Shown here one piece after another: positions 1 to 11,873 of a stretch of DNA of 64,000 nucleotides. Every line of letters begins with the position of its first letter. The first letter of the stretch is position 1. Source of the DNA: Pollenia angustigena (taxonomy: Eukaryota > Arthropoda > Insecta > Diptera > Polleniidae). A program made the position numbers and the translations under genes. The stretch covers positions 51,616,957 through 51,680,956 of the forward strand of contig OV884059.1 of NCBI GenBank assembly GCA_930367215.1, read 5' to 3'. The notes under the pieces are model-generated. The model was not told where the DNA came from and did no database searches. It worked only from the letters and a program-made list of their open reading frames with translations.

Positions 1-1160
1 ATGCACTGCACGATTATCCATCCATTTCACAATTGAAACGCCTTTTGACACAAAGCTTTGGAAGTCTCCACGTTTAAAAGATTTATCAGCATCAAATGTT
101 GGCATTTGTGCCCGATTTTTCCGTAAAGTGCCACAGGCTCGTATTCCCTTCTTCATAAGCTTATATAATAACATTGGACTATTGAAAAAGTTGTCAAAAT
201 ATAGTTCTATTCCCATATTTTCCAGCCCTGCTGACATATCTAGAATAACGGATTCGCCAATGCCAATATCTCTCTGTTCCTTTTTGCCTGTATATATATA
301 TCAATTTTATATAGATAACCACTCTTACTATCGCAACGGCACCACAATTTAAACCCCCAGCTTATGGGTTTGTCTTTCATATACTGTTTCATAATATTGC
401 GGCCCTTAAATTTTACCATATGCTCGTCTATAGACTGATATTTGGCTTGGCTCAAACTTTTTCCAAATGCTGAGTTGAAATGATTTATTACTGGTCGTAT
501 TTTAAAGGCTCGATCATACGATGGATCGTCACGGCTTGGCTGTTCAGCATTGTTAGCAAAATGTAAGCTGGAAAGAATTTTTTCAAAACGATCTCGAGTC
601 ATAACCTTGGAAATAAACGGTACTGAATATATTTCCATCGTAGACCAGTACAATCTTATTTCTGGCAATCTGTGGATACTCATTGCAATAATCATCCCAA
701 AAAACGCTTTCAACTCTTCTTGACTTGTAGAAAATATTATACCTTTCTGCTCACAATAAAGTTCCGTTTGGTGTATAATGTACTTTGTTAGTGCGTCGAA
801 CTCACAAACTGTATTGAACACTTCTAAAACTGATGGGACCTCCTCACTATCATTAACCTTTGGGGTTAAAACCTGCTCGTATTCATAATCACTGTCAGTA
901 TAAGCTGGCGATCTGTAATTTTGATTGGTTTTTTTCCACTGAAATTTAACTAAATGTTCTTTGGATGCATTAGGTTTGGGAACTCCTTTTGCCATTGACC
1001 CATCAGTCTTAGAATTTTTGCTCGTTGAAGGTTTTTCGGTCTGTACAATATCTTCGATTTCAATTTCGGTGCCGATCTCTAACTCCGTAAAATTATCCAA
1101 AACACTTCTATCTTCGGTGTCTAATTCCAGCACATTTTCTTCATCTTCACTATCCGACAA
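1..1160 (-). pseudogene. piggyBac transposase, frameshifted, partial
   Basis: The start codon is at 1160. The first 306-aa frame has an acidic N-terminus, then the DDE_Tnp_1_7-type core with the first catalytic aspartate in SIDEHMVKFKGR. The frame breaks near 290 in a TATATATATA run; one extra TA unit explains the break. The protein continues in another frame to the window edge with YFDNFFNSP (second catalytic Asp) and the conserved KWMDNRAV block. The third Asp and the C-terminal cysteine-rich region would lie outside the window. The family cuts and pastes at TTAA without leaving a footprint. The short dinucleotide slip suggests recent inactivation, or an assembly error at the microsatellite. 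Confidence 0.88.
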
Positions 1161-1372
1161 AATTCTTATAAATGTTTAATGCATTTGTCTCTAAATTTTT
1201 ATCTTTGACGACGAATGGGACACATATGTCCCATGATTTTTCTCGCAGAAGGAGTAACAATTTTAAAATTTTGACAACACTTTAGTCGTGAAATGTTGCC
1301 ATTTCGAAGAAGAATCCGCAATAAAATTTTGAAAATTGTCAGCGGAAAATTCTTCGTCGTCAAAGGGTTTAA
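1..1372 (-). mobile_element. piggyBac-type DNA transposon, partial
   Basis: One end of the element is at TTAA (1369-1372), the target site of piggyBac elements. Just inside it reads CCCTTTGACGACGAAG on the minus strand. The same CTTTGACGACGAA occurs inverted at 1203-1215, so the element has a subterminal inverted repeat. A short palindrome (ATGGGACA, 4 nt, TGTCCCAT) lies at 1216-1235. The other end is beyond the left edge of the window. The TTAA sits in the middle of a Polinton-like DNA polymerase reading frame (see 1373-2890), so piggyBac is the younger insertion. Confidence 0.85.
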
Positions 1373-2890
1373 TAGTCTTCCAAAGTTTCACATTGAAATG
1401 TGCTCCAAACCATTTTAGCATGAATGTAGTCTTCTTCAGAACAATGTGTATTATTTAACTTATTAAAGAAATCTTCTTTGCTTGGCAAATGTTTTTCTGT
1501 AAGTTTCGCAGCAGAATTCAAATAATTATATGGAAAAACTCCTTTTCTTACAAGTAAATTAAACTTAGTTTCATCATCTACACAAAATGATTTCACTATT
1601 TTCAATTCATTTTTAGTTATATTCTTAACGAGATTGTCTAAGCTTGATGGCATAAATCTATAGGAGTCTAAAAATCGTATTTCAATATTATCAGTGCTAT
1701 CGCATTTTATGGACTTAGACAGTGATATATATAGCTCCTTATAAGTGGAATAATATTTATAGGACCATCATCAATATTGTTTAGCTCTTAAATAAATAAA
1801 TGACAGTCATAGGCCGAAAAATTATGAAAAATAACGGGGAAAAATTTTGGTATTTTATAATTAATATTGCAATAGTTATGAGCTGGTCCTCTATACTTTC
1901 CACTTAAATGACAATGACCTTTTACTTTTATGTCATTTGTAATAGCATGAGATCAAATATGACAAACATTATTGTTTTCAAAATTTAAATTTTCCTGTTC
2001 GGTTAAGGGTGTCATTGGAACAATTTTAGTGAGAAAATTATTATTTAAATATTTTATATCTAGTACTAAATTTTCTATAAAGAGCTTTGCGGAATCAAGC
2101 CCTTTAAATATTCTTAATCTATTTAAATTATCATTGAAATTACACTTAATGAAATATGAAAACGCATAGGGGATATGCTTTTCAATCAAAGTTGTTGATG
2201 AAGTATCCCCTTTCGGAATGCACGTTTGAATGTTTTCAAAAATGCATTCCGAATCAGCATATATCACAAATGGAACTTCAATGGAGTTATTGAAATTCTT
2301 AAATTCTAATGTTGACTCTCTTTCCTTTGGAGCATTTTGGAGCATTTTTCGGTTGCAGTGTTGTTGGTAATTATTTAATTTATCCTTTTGGTAAAAATGC
2401 TGCAGACAGTCATCGCATACAAAAATGTTGCCTTTATGCTTCGTTGTTTGCAATCTGATTAATTTGCAAAAAGAAAAATAAAGATAACATTTTAATAACA
2501 CAAAATTATAAGGGTTGTCAATTATAAACTTACCTTGAAATATTTTTTATCCACATAAAGTGGGAATTAACTCCATTTTTCTCCTGTAGGAACATAAGGG
2601 AAATGTGTTTGGATTTTTTCCGTTTAGTTTTGTAATAGGGTCCAACAACTAAATCTTTTTCGTCATCATATCCAAAAACATTAATACTGATCAGAGGGTT
2701 GTTTTCTTCAAAAATGGCTATGTCTTTTATTTTTACAGGGAAGCTTAATCCCTTAAAATTTAAGGTATAACCATTTATGGCAATTATTTTTTCCTCAATC
2801 TTAACATTGTACATAAATGGTAGATTGGCGTTATTTTGTTTTAAGTCAGCTATTGCTGATATAACAGCCCATTTAAAACAAAACTCATCT
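1373..2890 (-). pseudogene. Polinton-like protein-primed DNA polymerase B, middle part
   Basis: Minus-strand fragments form one degraded protein. 2890-2530 resembles the conserved N-terminal block of Polinton-type polB (DEFCFKWAVISA, then FPVKIKD and a GYDDEKD stretch). 2501-1953 holds CDDCLQHF and the exonuclease-like PFVIYADSEC. 1950-1660 has a degraded HNFSAYDCH block (ExoII-like), and 1653-1373 has MPSSLDNLVKN and KGVFPYNYLN. Stops and frameshifts separate the pieces. The polymerase palm domain is missing because the frame is cut at the TTAA used by piggyBac. The N-terminal part of the same gene is at 11874-12454, displaced by the insertion 2891-11873. Family assignment is from motif order; no search was run. 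Confidence 0.8.
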
Positions 2891-3770
2891 CTGTTTTTAT
2901 ACCCTTCACCACAGGTGTAAAAGGGTATATATAAGTTTGTCATAACGTTTGTAATTTCCACAATATTGATTTTAGACCCCATAAAGTATATATATTCTGG
3001 GTCCATATGAGAAGAGAAGTTGATTTAACGATGTCCGTCTGTCCGTCTGTCCGTCTTACGTTTGATATGTGTTTTCCGGATAATCCAGACATGATAGCGG
3101 CTAGGTTGTTTTACATTTATGTCACATATAGTCCACCATTTCTTGCTTCAGCAAGATCGGTCCACAAATGGCTGAGATATGATCAAAAAACCACGACTGC
3201 CTCTAATTTTTTCCAAAAATCCCTTGTTGTTGTTGTATTTTTATTGCTTTTTTCTGTATATCTGGAGAACGGTAAGAGCCAAAGTTTCCAAATTGGGTAC
3301 ACACATTTTGGTTGTCAATACACACCACCCTACAAAATGTGGGCGGGATGGGAGAAGTGGGCGTGGTACCTCCCGTACAAAAAAAAGTAAAAATTGTATA
3401 AAAACCTTAATTTTAGGGCTGTCATATGTCCTATGGATATGACTTATATACCAAAATATCGGAAATTTTTAGTAGAACATATTTTATAAAGAACTCGGGA
3501 AAATCGGTTCAGATACAAAAAAGTTATGACCAAAATTTTTTTTTTTTTTTTTAAATACCAATTTTCGGTAACCATGGATCTTCCCGAGTCCAAGTTTTAT
3601 AACACAAATAAATGGTAAATTTCTTGCTCAACACGTCGGTATATAAATCTGTCAAATCGGTTAAAAAATGGCTGAGTTATCAGCAAAAAACCACGACTGC
3701 CTCTAATTTTTCCAAAAAAATCCCTTGTGGTTGTTGTTTTTTTTTGTTTTTTTATTTGAACGAGTTGAAT
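2891..3770 (+). repeat. mini-me copy 1
   Basis: The order is TATACCCTTCACC core, CACAGGTGTAAAAGGGTATA, a conserved block reading ATATTCTGGGTCCATATGAG, three units of GTCCGTCT (3033-3056), then blocks with GGGCTGTCATATGTCC and CTCGGGAAAATCGG. This fits the dipteran mini-me / DINE-1 class of non-autonomous Helentrons. The short open frames here are chance frames of the repeat. It lacks the 8 nt ATTGAAAT at ~3145 that copies 2 and 3 have. Confidence 0.75.
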
Positions 3771-5045
3771 TTTAAGCATAAGAAACATGTACACATGCTT
3801 GTACATGATTGTTCGCTTTAATTGAAAAATACATACCTACATATTAAACTAATAATATGACGGAGTATATTATACTATAATTCTTTATTTTTAACAACGT
3901 TAATAGCTCAATGGTCTGGGCGGTTGCCCAAAAAGGTTTGTTTTGTTTGTTAAATTGCCGGGGTTCAAATCTCGGCATCTCCACCTCTTCCAAACAGAAA
4001 ATTTTTTAACTGTTTTTATAAATATTTCTATAAACGATTTTAAAATTATTCAGCGATTTTTGATTTTTTCATTTTATTAACAATATAAATATGAATCGTT
4101 CGCCTTACATGTGAAACAAAAACCATATTTTACAATTTGTTTTTGGCTTAAATGTAAATACCTAAGTATGTAGTATGTACGAGTATGCAAAAGTTATTTA
4201 TGTGTATTGGTAGGCATTGTTTTCATGATTGTTGTTTTTTTCAGTTTTAGAGACGGATTGTTGCTATGTTTTGATAATCTCTTCTTACATTTCAATTCAA
4301 AAATCTCACACGTGTTGCCATATTATTTTTAAAAAATCTTATTATTTCTAAAAAAAATCCCATTTGTTATTTGAAAGCAAAACATTCAACAATAAGTATT
4401 TGCGTACGTAAATGTTTAATTTAATCAAAAAGCTAGAAACATTTAAGTTTGGATAATTTTATTGACGAAACCAATGACATAGAAACAGATCTTAAAATTT
4501 GTTCACAGCTTACTCTGACATTAGGCAAGGCAAAGAAATGCTAAAAATTATTTTGAAAACGCTACAAATAATTCTTAAAGTTGTTCATTATATTGTTTTA
4601 AATCCTTATACATTAAGTGACTCATTTTAAACAAAATTAAAATAAATGGTAATATTTAAACAAGTATTTAGGTAGATTTGATATAGCATCAGATATAAAT
4701 ACCACAATTGGTTAACCTTGAAATTGGAAGGCCCTCTAATAAAAACAAAATACAAACGGTTTTATAGCTATTTCGATTTAAAAGAATTTACAAACATATT
4801 TAGACAAGATTATTTTTTTATATTTTAAAAAAACAGTCATCATTAATTGCGTAAAAGTTAGTTTATAACAATTTATTTTAGTTTTAATTGCTAAGACTAT
4901 TCCATCCAACTTTAAAAATTAATCAAAAGAAGCTTAAAACATTTTTCTTTAAAGCTAATAAAATGCCAAATGGAAATTTTACAGCTAAATCTAAGTTTTT
5001 GGTGCTGAATTTACTTTCAAAAATAAAAAATTCCCACACTACTTT
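3390..5045 (+). repeat. 1.65-kb duplicated block, copy A
   Basis: This block recurs almost base for base at 5878-7533, at a constant offset of 2488. It begins inside a mini-me core, contains a tRNA-like module (3897-3983) and then AT-rich non-coding sequence. No coding potential is seen in it. The second copy continues past 7533 into unique sequence, while copy A runs straight into another mini-me core at ~5050. Confidence 0.9.
3897..3983 (+). repeat. tRNA-like Pol III promoter module 1a
   Basis: An A box TAGCTCAATGG is at 3904-3914 and a B box GGTTCAAATC at 3962-3971. The T arm forms 4 of 5 pairs around a 7-nt loop. The acceptor strands do not pair, so it is not a functional tRNA gene. The layout is that of a tRNA-derived SINE head or tRNA-like insertion, embedded antisense to the hairpin-first orientation of the Helentron-like element. 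Confidence 0.6.
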
Positions 5046-6260
5046 AACTACTTTAATTTTAGGGCTGTCATATGTCCTATGGATATGACTTATATACCAA
5101 AATATCGGAAATTTTTAGTAGAACATATTTTATAAAGAACTCGGGAAAATCGGTTCAGATACAAAAAAGTTATGACCAAAATTATTTTTTTTTTTTTTAA
5201 ATACCAATTTTCGGTAACCATGGATCTTCCCGAGTCCAAGTTTTACAACACAAATAAATGGTAAATTTCTTGCTCAACACGTCGGTATATAAATCTGTCA
5301 AATCGGTTAAAAAATGGCTGAGTTATAATCAAAATACTGAAATCCCAAAAGTTACTCTTTTTATACCCTTCACCACAGGTGTAAAAGGGTATATATAAGT
5401 TTGTCATAACGTTTGTAATTTCCACAATATTGATTTTAGACCCCATCAAGTATATATATTCTGGGTCCATATGAGAAGAGAAGTTGATTTAACGATGTCC
5501 GTCTGTCCGTCTGTCCGTCTGTCCGTCTGTCCGTCTTACGTTTGATATGTGTTTTCCGGATAATCCAGACATGATAGCGGCTAGGTTGTTTTACATTTAT
5601 GTCACATATAGTCCACCATTTCTTGCTATTGAAATTCAGCAAGATCGGTCCACAAATGGCTGAGATATGATCAAAAAACCACGACTGCCTCTAATTTTTT
5701 CCAAAAATCCCTTGTTGTTGTTGTATTTTTATTGCTTTTTTCTGTATATCTGGAGAACGGTAAGAGCCAAAGTTTCCAAATTGGGTACACACATTTTGGT
5801 TGTCAATACACACCACCCTACAAAATGTGGGCGGGATGGGAGAAGTGGGCGTGGTACCTCCCGTACAAAAAAAAGTAAAAATTGTATAAAAACCTTAATT
5901 TTAGGGCTGTCATATGTCCTATGGATATGACTTATATACCAAAATATCGGAAATTTTTAGTAGAACATATTTTATAAAGAACTCGGGAAAATCGGTTCAG
6001 ATACAAAAAAGTTATGACCAAAATTATTTTTTTTTTTTTTAAATACCAATTTTCGGTAACCATGGATCTTCCCGAGTCCAAGTTTTATAACACAAATAAA
6101 TGGTAAATTTCTTGCTCAACACGTCGGTATATAAATCTGTCAAATCGGTTAAAAAATGGCTGAGTTATCAGCAAAAAACCACGACTGCCTCTAATTTTTC
6201 CAAAAAAATCCCTTGTGGTTGTTGTTTTTTTTTGTTTTTTTATTTGAACGAGTTGAATTT
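5046..6260 (+). repeat. mini-me copy 2 (with partial core before it)
   Basis: A partial core (5046-5356) is followed by a full copy starting at TATACCCTTCACC (5363). It is nearly identical to copy 1 but has five GTCCGTCT units (5497-5536) and keeps ATTGAAAT near 5628. The copy ends in the block shared with 3600-3770. Confidence 0.75.
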
Positions 6261-7533
6261 TAAGCATAAGAAACATGTACACATGCTTGTACATGATTGT
6301 TCGCTTTAATTGAAAAATACATACCTACATATTAAACTAATAATATGACGGAGTATATTATACTATAATTCTTTATTTTTAACAACGTTAATAGCTCAAT
6401 GGTCTGGGCGGTTGCCCAAAAAGGTTTGTTTTGTTTGTTAAATTGCCGGGGTTCAAATCTCGGCATCTCCACCTCTTCCAAACAGAAAATTTTTTAACTT
6501 TTTTTATAAATATTTCTATAAACGATTTTAAAATTATTCAGCGATTTTTGATTTTTTCATTTTATTAACAATATAAATATGAATCGTTCGCCTTACATGT
6601 GAAACAAAAACCATATTTTACAATTTGTTTTTGGCTTAAATGTAAATACCTAAGTATGTAGTATGTACGAGTATGCAAAAGTTATTTATGTGTATTGGTA
6701 GGCATTGTTTTCATGATTGTTGTTTTTTTCAGTTTTAGAGACGGATTGTTGCTATGTTTTGATAATCTCTTCTTACATTTCAATTCAAAAATCTCACACG
6801 TGTTGCCATATTATTTTTAAAAAATCTTATTATTTCTAAAAAAAATCCCATTTGTTATTTGAAAGCAAAACATTCAGCAATAAGTATTTGCGTACGTAAA
6901 TGTTTAATTTAATCAAAAAGCTAGAAACATTTAAGTTTGGATAATTTTATTGACGAAACCAATGACATAGAAACAGATCTTAAAATTTGTTCACAGCTTA
7001 CTCTGACATTAGGCAAGGCAAAGAAATGCTAAAAATTATTTTGAAAACGCTACAAATAATTCTTAAAGTTGTTCATTATATTGTTTTAAATCCTTATACA
7101 TTAAGTGACTCATTTTAAACAAAATTAAAATAAATGGTAATATTTAAACAAGTATTTAGGTAGATTTGATATAGCATCAGATATAAATACCACAATTGGT
7201 TAACCTTGAAATTGAAAGGCCCTCTAATAAAAACAAAATACAAACGGTTTTATAGCTATTTCGATTTAAAAGAATTTACAAACATATTTAGACAAGATTA
7301 TTTTTTTTATATTTTAAAAAAACAGTCATCATTAATTGCGTAAAAGTTAGTTTATAACAATTTATTTTAGTTTTAATTGCTAAGACTATTCCATCCAACT
7401 TTAAAAATTAATCAAAAGAAGCTTAAAACATTTTTCTTTAAAGCTAATAAAATGCCAAATGGAAATTTTACAGCTAAATCTAAGTTTTTGGTGCTGAATT
7501 TACTTTCAAATATAAAAAATTCCCACACTACTT
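5878..7533 (+). repeat. 1.65-kb duplicated block, copy B
   Basis: Near-identical to 3390-5045, with only a handful of single-base differences (for example one T more in a T run near 7305). This indicates a recent segmental duplication within the composite insertion. Confidence 0.9.
6385..6471 (+). repeat. tRNA-like Pol III promoter module 1b
   Basis: Duplicate of the module at 3897-3983, with identical A box (TAGCTC at 6392) and B box. It lies in copy B of the duplicated block. Confidence 0.6.
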
Positions 7534-8120
7534 AAAAGTCTTCATTAAAAATCGCCCAAACATGCAGGGTTATCATCTTGTAAAAATATAAAATGAAATT
7601 TTTTTTACTATAATATAAGAATTATCCATTTCCATACGAAATTTCATTTTGACTACAACTATTTTTTTTAGTCAAAATTTATTATAATTTATTATAATAC
7701 ATAAAAAACTTAAGTTATATCAATACCTATTCTTCAATTTTTAAAATAATTCAAAAAAAGCTAGAAACATTTAATTAAAATGCTTAAAAAAAATGCGAAG
7801 CGCTTAATGAAAGTATTTTAGCTAAATTAAAATTTTTAATCTAAGTTAAGCTACAAAATTGCCAAAATGGTCACACTGCTTAAAAACCATACAAACAAGC
7901 AGGGTCATCCACTTTAAAAAAAACTGTATTTAGGGAATATTAGAAATGCCCTCATCATATAATTTTACGACTACAAAAAACCGCTAACATAACGAACAGT
8001 CACCTAGTGTCGTCAAAATATTAAAAGCAATCTTTGCCTTTTTATTGCTGACATTGATAACATATTAGTCACTTTTTTAGACAATTTATACAAAAATATA
8101 TTCATATATACCTATATACG

Positions 8121-8312
8121 GGCCTGTTCTGAAATCACACCTGTGACTTTGTGGTGTTTTGAAAGTCATACCGTTGTTGTGTTTCTTGGTGTGCTTTCTG
8201 CAATTGAAGATCACACAAAAACGGGACGCTAAAATATCACACGTGTGATTTCAGTAGGCACATGTGATTTCAAATCACGTGATTTGAGTTAAAGTGATTT
8301 TCAGAACAGGCC
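8121..8312. mobile_element. MITE with GGCCTGTTCTGAAAATCAC-type ends
   Basis: Terminal inverted repeats GGCCTGTTCTGAAATCAC (left) and GTGATTTTCAGAACAGGCC (right) enclose ~150 bp. The interior is rich in small palindromes (ATCACACGTGTGAT, AATCACGTGATT). I find no clear target-site duplication, so the superfamily is unassigned. Confidence 0.7.
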
Positions 8313-8656
8313 TGATAATATCTTCTGCACAAAAGCGATTTAAAAGCATACACAATTTAAGCAATTTCTTGGTATGTTTATGTTGTATTATTGATAAATA
8401 AAAAACATTTAAATTGGTTTGCGACTTTTATTAACCAAAACGAAAGTTTACGTTTCAAAACGGTTAATGGTAACCCTGTAAAATAGTTGTTTTTTTTGTG
8501 GTTTTTTTCATTTAAAATACTTGCGGTAAACTTCTTTTTTTTTTTTATTTAATATTACCTTCTGTATTATACACAAACAACAAACACATACATACTTTAA
8601 TTTACTATTAAAAATTATTGATATCACATACTCAAATCAACATCGACTTTACATGC

Positions 8657-8737
8657 GGTTCGATGGTCGAACGGTCTAAGCGGTCTGCCTCCTAACAATT
8701 TGTTATTGGTTGACTGGTTCGAATCCCATTCATTCCA
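8657..8737 (+). repeat. tRNA-like Pol III promoter module 2
   Basis: A box TGGTCGAACGG starts at 8664, followed by TCTAAGCGG as in class II tRNAs. The B box GGTTCGAATCC is at 8716-8726. Four of seven acceptor pairs and three of five T-stem pairs can form, so this is a degraded tRNA-like sequence. It differs in sequence from modules 1a/1b but sits in the same orientation relative to the host repeat. Confidence 0.6.
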
Positions 8738-8885
8738 TTTTTTGTTTGTTTTTTATTTTTCTTTTTTTATAAATTCTTTTTATCTAAAAAGAAATTGGTC
8801 AGTTTTTAATTTTTAAAATTTTTTAAATATATTTATGAACTTCATAAACGTATATTTTATACATATTTACGCCTTTTAATTTACC

Positions 8886-9520
8886 CTTTTTATACCCTTA
8901 TTTTTATTGATTTAATTTTTTTTTTTACTTATTTTATTTTTTTATTTTATAGGTAATTCGTTTACATACATAAGTTTGTCATTCTGTTTGTTAATAATTA
9001 TTTCTACAATATTGATTTCAGACCATATAAAGTGTATGTATATATATTGGGTGCTTATGAGGAGAAAAGTGGATTTAACGATGTCCGTCTGTCAGTCCGT
9101 TTGTCAATATTTATAGAAACCTAATTTTTAGGCCTGCCATATATATGACCTATGGATACGCCTTATTTATTAAAACATCGGAAATCTTTAGTAAAACATA
9201 TTCTCTGCAAAACTCGGAAAAATTTTAGGGCTGCTATACGTCCTATGGATATGACTTATATACCAAAATATCTGAAATTTCTTGTAGAACATATTTTATA
9301 AAAAACTCGGAAAAATCGGTTCAGATACAAAAAAGTTATGACCAAAATTAAATTTTTTTTTTAAATACCCACTTTCGGGAACCATAGATCTCCCCGAGTC
9401 CAAGCTTTATAACTAAAGTAAATGGTAAATTTCTTCTTCAACACGTCGGTACATAAATCTGCCAAATCGGTTAAAAAATGGCAGAGTTATAACCGAAATA
9501 CTGAATCCACAAAAATTACT
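8886..9520 (+). repeat. mini-me, diverged copy
   Basis: Degraded relative of the other cores: TTTATACCC, a block ending ATTGGGTGCTTATGAGG, a single GTCCGTCTGTCAGTCCG stretch at ~9080-9110, and then GGCCTGCC/ATATGACCTATGG. It is more diverged than its neighbours, so it predates the duplications. Confidence 0.65.
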
Positions 9521-10373
9521 CTTTTTATACCCTTCACCACAGGTGTAAAAGGGTATATATAAGTTTGTCATAACGTTTGTAATTTCCACAATATTGATTT
9601 TAGACCCCATAAAGTATATATATTCTGGGTCCATATGAGAAGAGAAGTTGATTTAACGATGTCCGTCTGTCCGTCTGTCCGTCTGTCCGTCTTACGTTTG
9701 ATATGTGTTTTCCGGATAATCCAGACATGATAGCGGCTAGGTTGTTTTACATTTATGTCACATATAGTCCACCATTTCTTGCTATTGAAATTCAGCAAGA
9801 TCGGTCCACAAATGGCTGAGATATGATCAAAAAACCACGACTGCCTCTAATTTTTTCCAAAAATCCCTTGTTGTTGTTGTATTTTTATTGCTTTTTTCTG
9901 TATATCTGGAGAACGGTAAGAGCCAAAGTTTCCAAATTGGGTACACACATTTTGGTTGTTAATACACACCACCCTACAAAATGTGGGCGGGATGGGAGAA
10001 GTGGGCGTGGTACCTCCCGTACAAAAAAAAGTAAAAATTGTATAAAAACCTTAATTTTAGGGCTGTCATATGTCCTATGGATATGACTTATATACCAAAA
10101 TATCGGAAATTTTTAGTAGAACATATTTTATAAAGAACTCGGGAAAATCGGTTCAGATACAAAAAAGTTATGACCAAAATTATTTTTTTTTTTTTTAAAT
10201 ACCAATTTTCGGTAACCATGGATCTTCCCGAGTCCAAGTTTTATAACACAAATAAATGGTAAATTTCTTGCTCAACACGTCGGTATATAAATCTGTCAAA
10301 TCGGTTAAAAAATGGCTGAGTTATAATCAAAATACTGAAATCCCAAAAGTTACTCTTTTTATAATTAAGTTTG
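9521..10373 (+). repeat. mini-me copy 3
   Basis: Full-length core starting CTTTTTATACCCTTCACC and ending CCAAAAGTTACTCTTTTTATA. It has four GTCCGTCT units (9661-9692). Sequence identity to copies 1 and 2 is very high outside the microsatellite. Confidence 0.78.
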
Positions 10374-10417
10374 TTTTTTTTATAATTAAGTTTGCTTAAA
10401 TATATGTACACATATGT

Positions 10418-10468
<51 letters not shown>

Positions 10469-10679
10469 TAAAAGCCAATTTAATGGAAATGTTATTTTTA
10501 AGCACGTTGGTATATAAATCTGCCAAATCGGTTAAAAATGGTTAAGTTATGTGCAAAATACTCCAAAAAAGGACTAAAAACATTAACATTTTTATAAAAA
10601 CTAAAATTTTACAGCTGTATTATGACCTATTCATGTTTTTTTTATAATTAAGTTTGCTTAAATATATGTACACATATGT

Positions 10680-10730
<51 letters not shown>

Positions 10731-10895
10731 TAAAAGCCAATTTAATGGAAATGTTATTTTTAAGCACGTTGGTATATAAATCTGCCAAATCGGTTAAAAA
10801 TGGTTAAGTTATGTGCAAAATACTCCAAAAAAGGACTAAAAACATTAACATTTTTATAAAAACTAAAATTTTACAGCTGTATTATGACCTATTCA
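10374..10895 (+). repeat. 262-bp tandem duplication with (TA)n
   Basis: Two adjacent units (TATAATTAAG at 10381 and 10643) are almost identical. Each contains a long (TA)n run (10421-10465 and 10683-10727) followed by the block ATGCCTAAAAGCCAATTTAA. A third, shorter unit lies at ~11230-11455. The (TA)n run is the second microsatellite expected in mini-me elements. Confidence 0.85.
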
Positions 10896-11873
10896 AAATT
10901 GTATAAAAACCTAAATTTTAGGGCTGTCATATGTCCTATGGAAATGACTTATATACCAAAATATCGGAAATTTTAAGTAGAACATATTTTATAAAGAACT
11001 CGGGAAAACCGGTTTTTTTTTAAATACCCATTTTCGGTAGCCATGGATCTTCCCGAGTCCAAGTTTTATAACACAAATAAATGGTAAATTTCTTGCTAAA
11101 CACGTCGGTATATAAATCTGTCAAATCGGTTAAAAAATGGCTGAGTTATAATCAAAATACTGAAATCCCAAAAGTTACTCTTTTTTTTTATAATTAAGTT
11201 TGTTTTTTATTTTATAATTAAGTTTGTTTTTTTTATAATTAAGTTTGCTTAAATATATGTACAAATATGTAGGTATATATATATATGCCTATAAGCCAAT
11301 TTAATGGAAATATTATTTTTAAGCACATTGGTATATAAATCTGCCAAATCGGTTAAAAATGGTTAAGTTATGTGCAAAATACTCCAAAAAAGGACTAAAA
11401 ACATTAACATTTTTATAAAAACTAAAATTTTAGAGCTGTATTATGACCTATTCATACGTTTTAGATATCAAAATATCGGAAATCTTTAGAAAAACTCGGA
11501 ATATCGGTAAAAAAAAAGTAATGTCAAAAATATAGTTTTTTTTTAATACCTATTTTCGTGAACCATAGAACTTCCCGACTACAAGTTTTATCACCAAAGT
11601 AAATGGTAATTTTATACTTTAAGATGTCGGCATGACCAAATACTGAAATTCGATCAAAACTTAACGTGCTATATATTAATTAAACTTTTAATATATTTAA
11701 TAGCACGCAATCATGTGCAAATAATTAAATAAAACTAAACGATATATATTTTATAAATATACATGTATATATACATGTATTTAAATATATATATATAAAC
11801 TTCTGTTCTTTCCAAACCATGGTGAAGGGTATATAAGATTCGGCATAGCCGAATATAGCACTCTTACTTGTTA
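10896..11873 (+). repeat. mini-me remnants and hairpin terminus
   Basis: A partial core (10896-11190), a third 10374-type unit (11230-11455) and a diverged tail lead to the end GGTGAAGGGTATATAAGATTCGGCATAGCCGAATATAGCACTCTTACTTGT (11824-11873, described by position; the hairpin is ATTCGGC-ATA-GCCGAAT). The hairpin is the terminal structure of the whole composite, read on the minus strand. Confidence 0.7.

Larger units (their letters stand above)
7534..8885. other. AT-rich non-coding stretch with one MITE and one tRNA-like module
   Basis: No coding frame is recognisable. The stretch holds a ~190-bp MITE (8121-8312) and a tRNA-like module (8657-8737). The rest is A/T-rich unique sequence with homopolymer runs. 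Confidence 0.6.
2891..11873 (-). mobile_element. Composite Helentron-like (DINE-1/mini-me) insertion in polB
   Basis: On the minus strand this block starts with ACAAGTAAGAGTGC and an ATTCGGC..GCCGAAT hairpin (11826-11873) and ends with GGTGAAGGGTATAAAAA (at 2891-2912). These are the two ends seen on the other mini-me copies in the window. The sequence on either side belongs to one polymerase reading frame, so the whole ~9 kb separates two halves of one gene. It is much longer than a normal non-autonomous copy because it contains at least five mini-me cores, a 1.65 kb duplicated block, tRNA-like modules and a MITE. I infer insertion of one element followed by internal duplications and nested insertions. 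No transposase or Rep/helicase gene is visible. Confidence 0.65.

Noticed and set aside
3179..3442. Identical 87-aa open frames at 3179, 5667 and 9823
   Set aside because: They are chance frames of the mini-me repeat; identity follows from recent duplication and no codon constraint or family signature is visible.
3897..3983. Functional tRNA gene
   Set aside because: A and B boxes are good but acceptor strands do not pair and the anticodon arm is not convincing.
8121..8312. hAT assignment for the GGCCTGTTCTG MITE
   Set aside because: No 8-bp target duplication is present, so superfamily is left open.
10421..10727. CRISPR-like or regulatory array
   Set aside because: It is a (TA)n microsatellite inside a 262-bp tandem duplication; eukaryotic transposon context.
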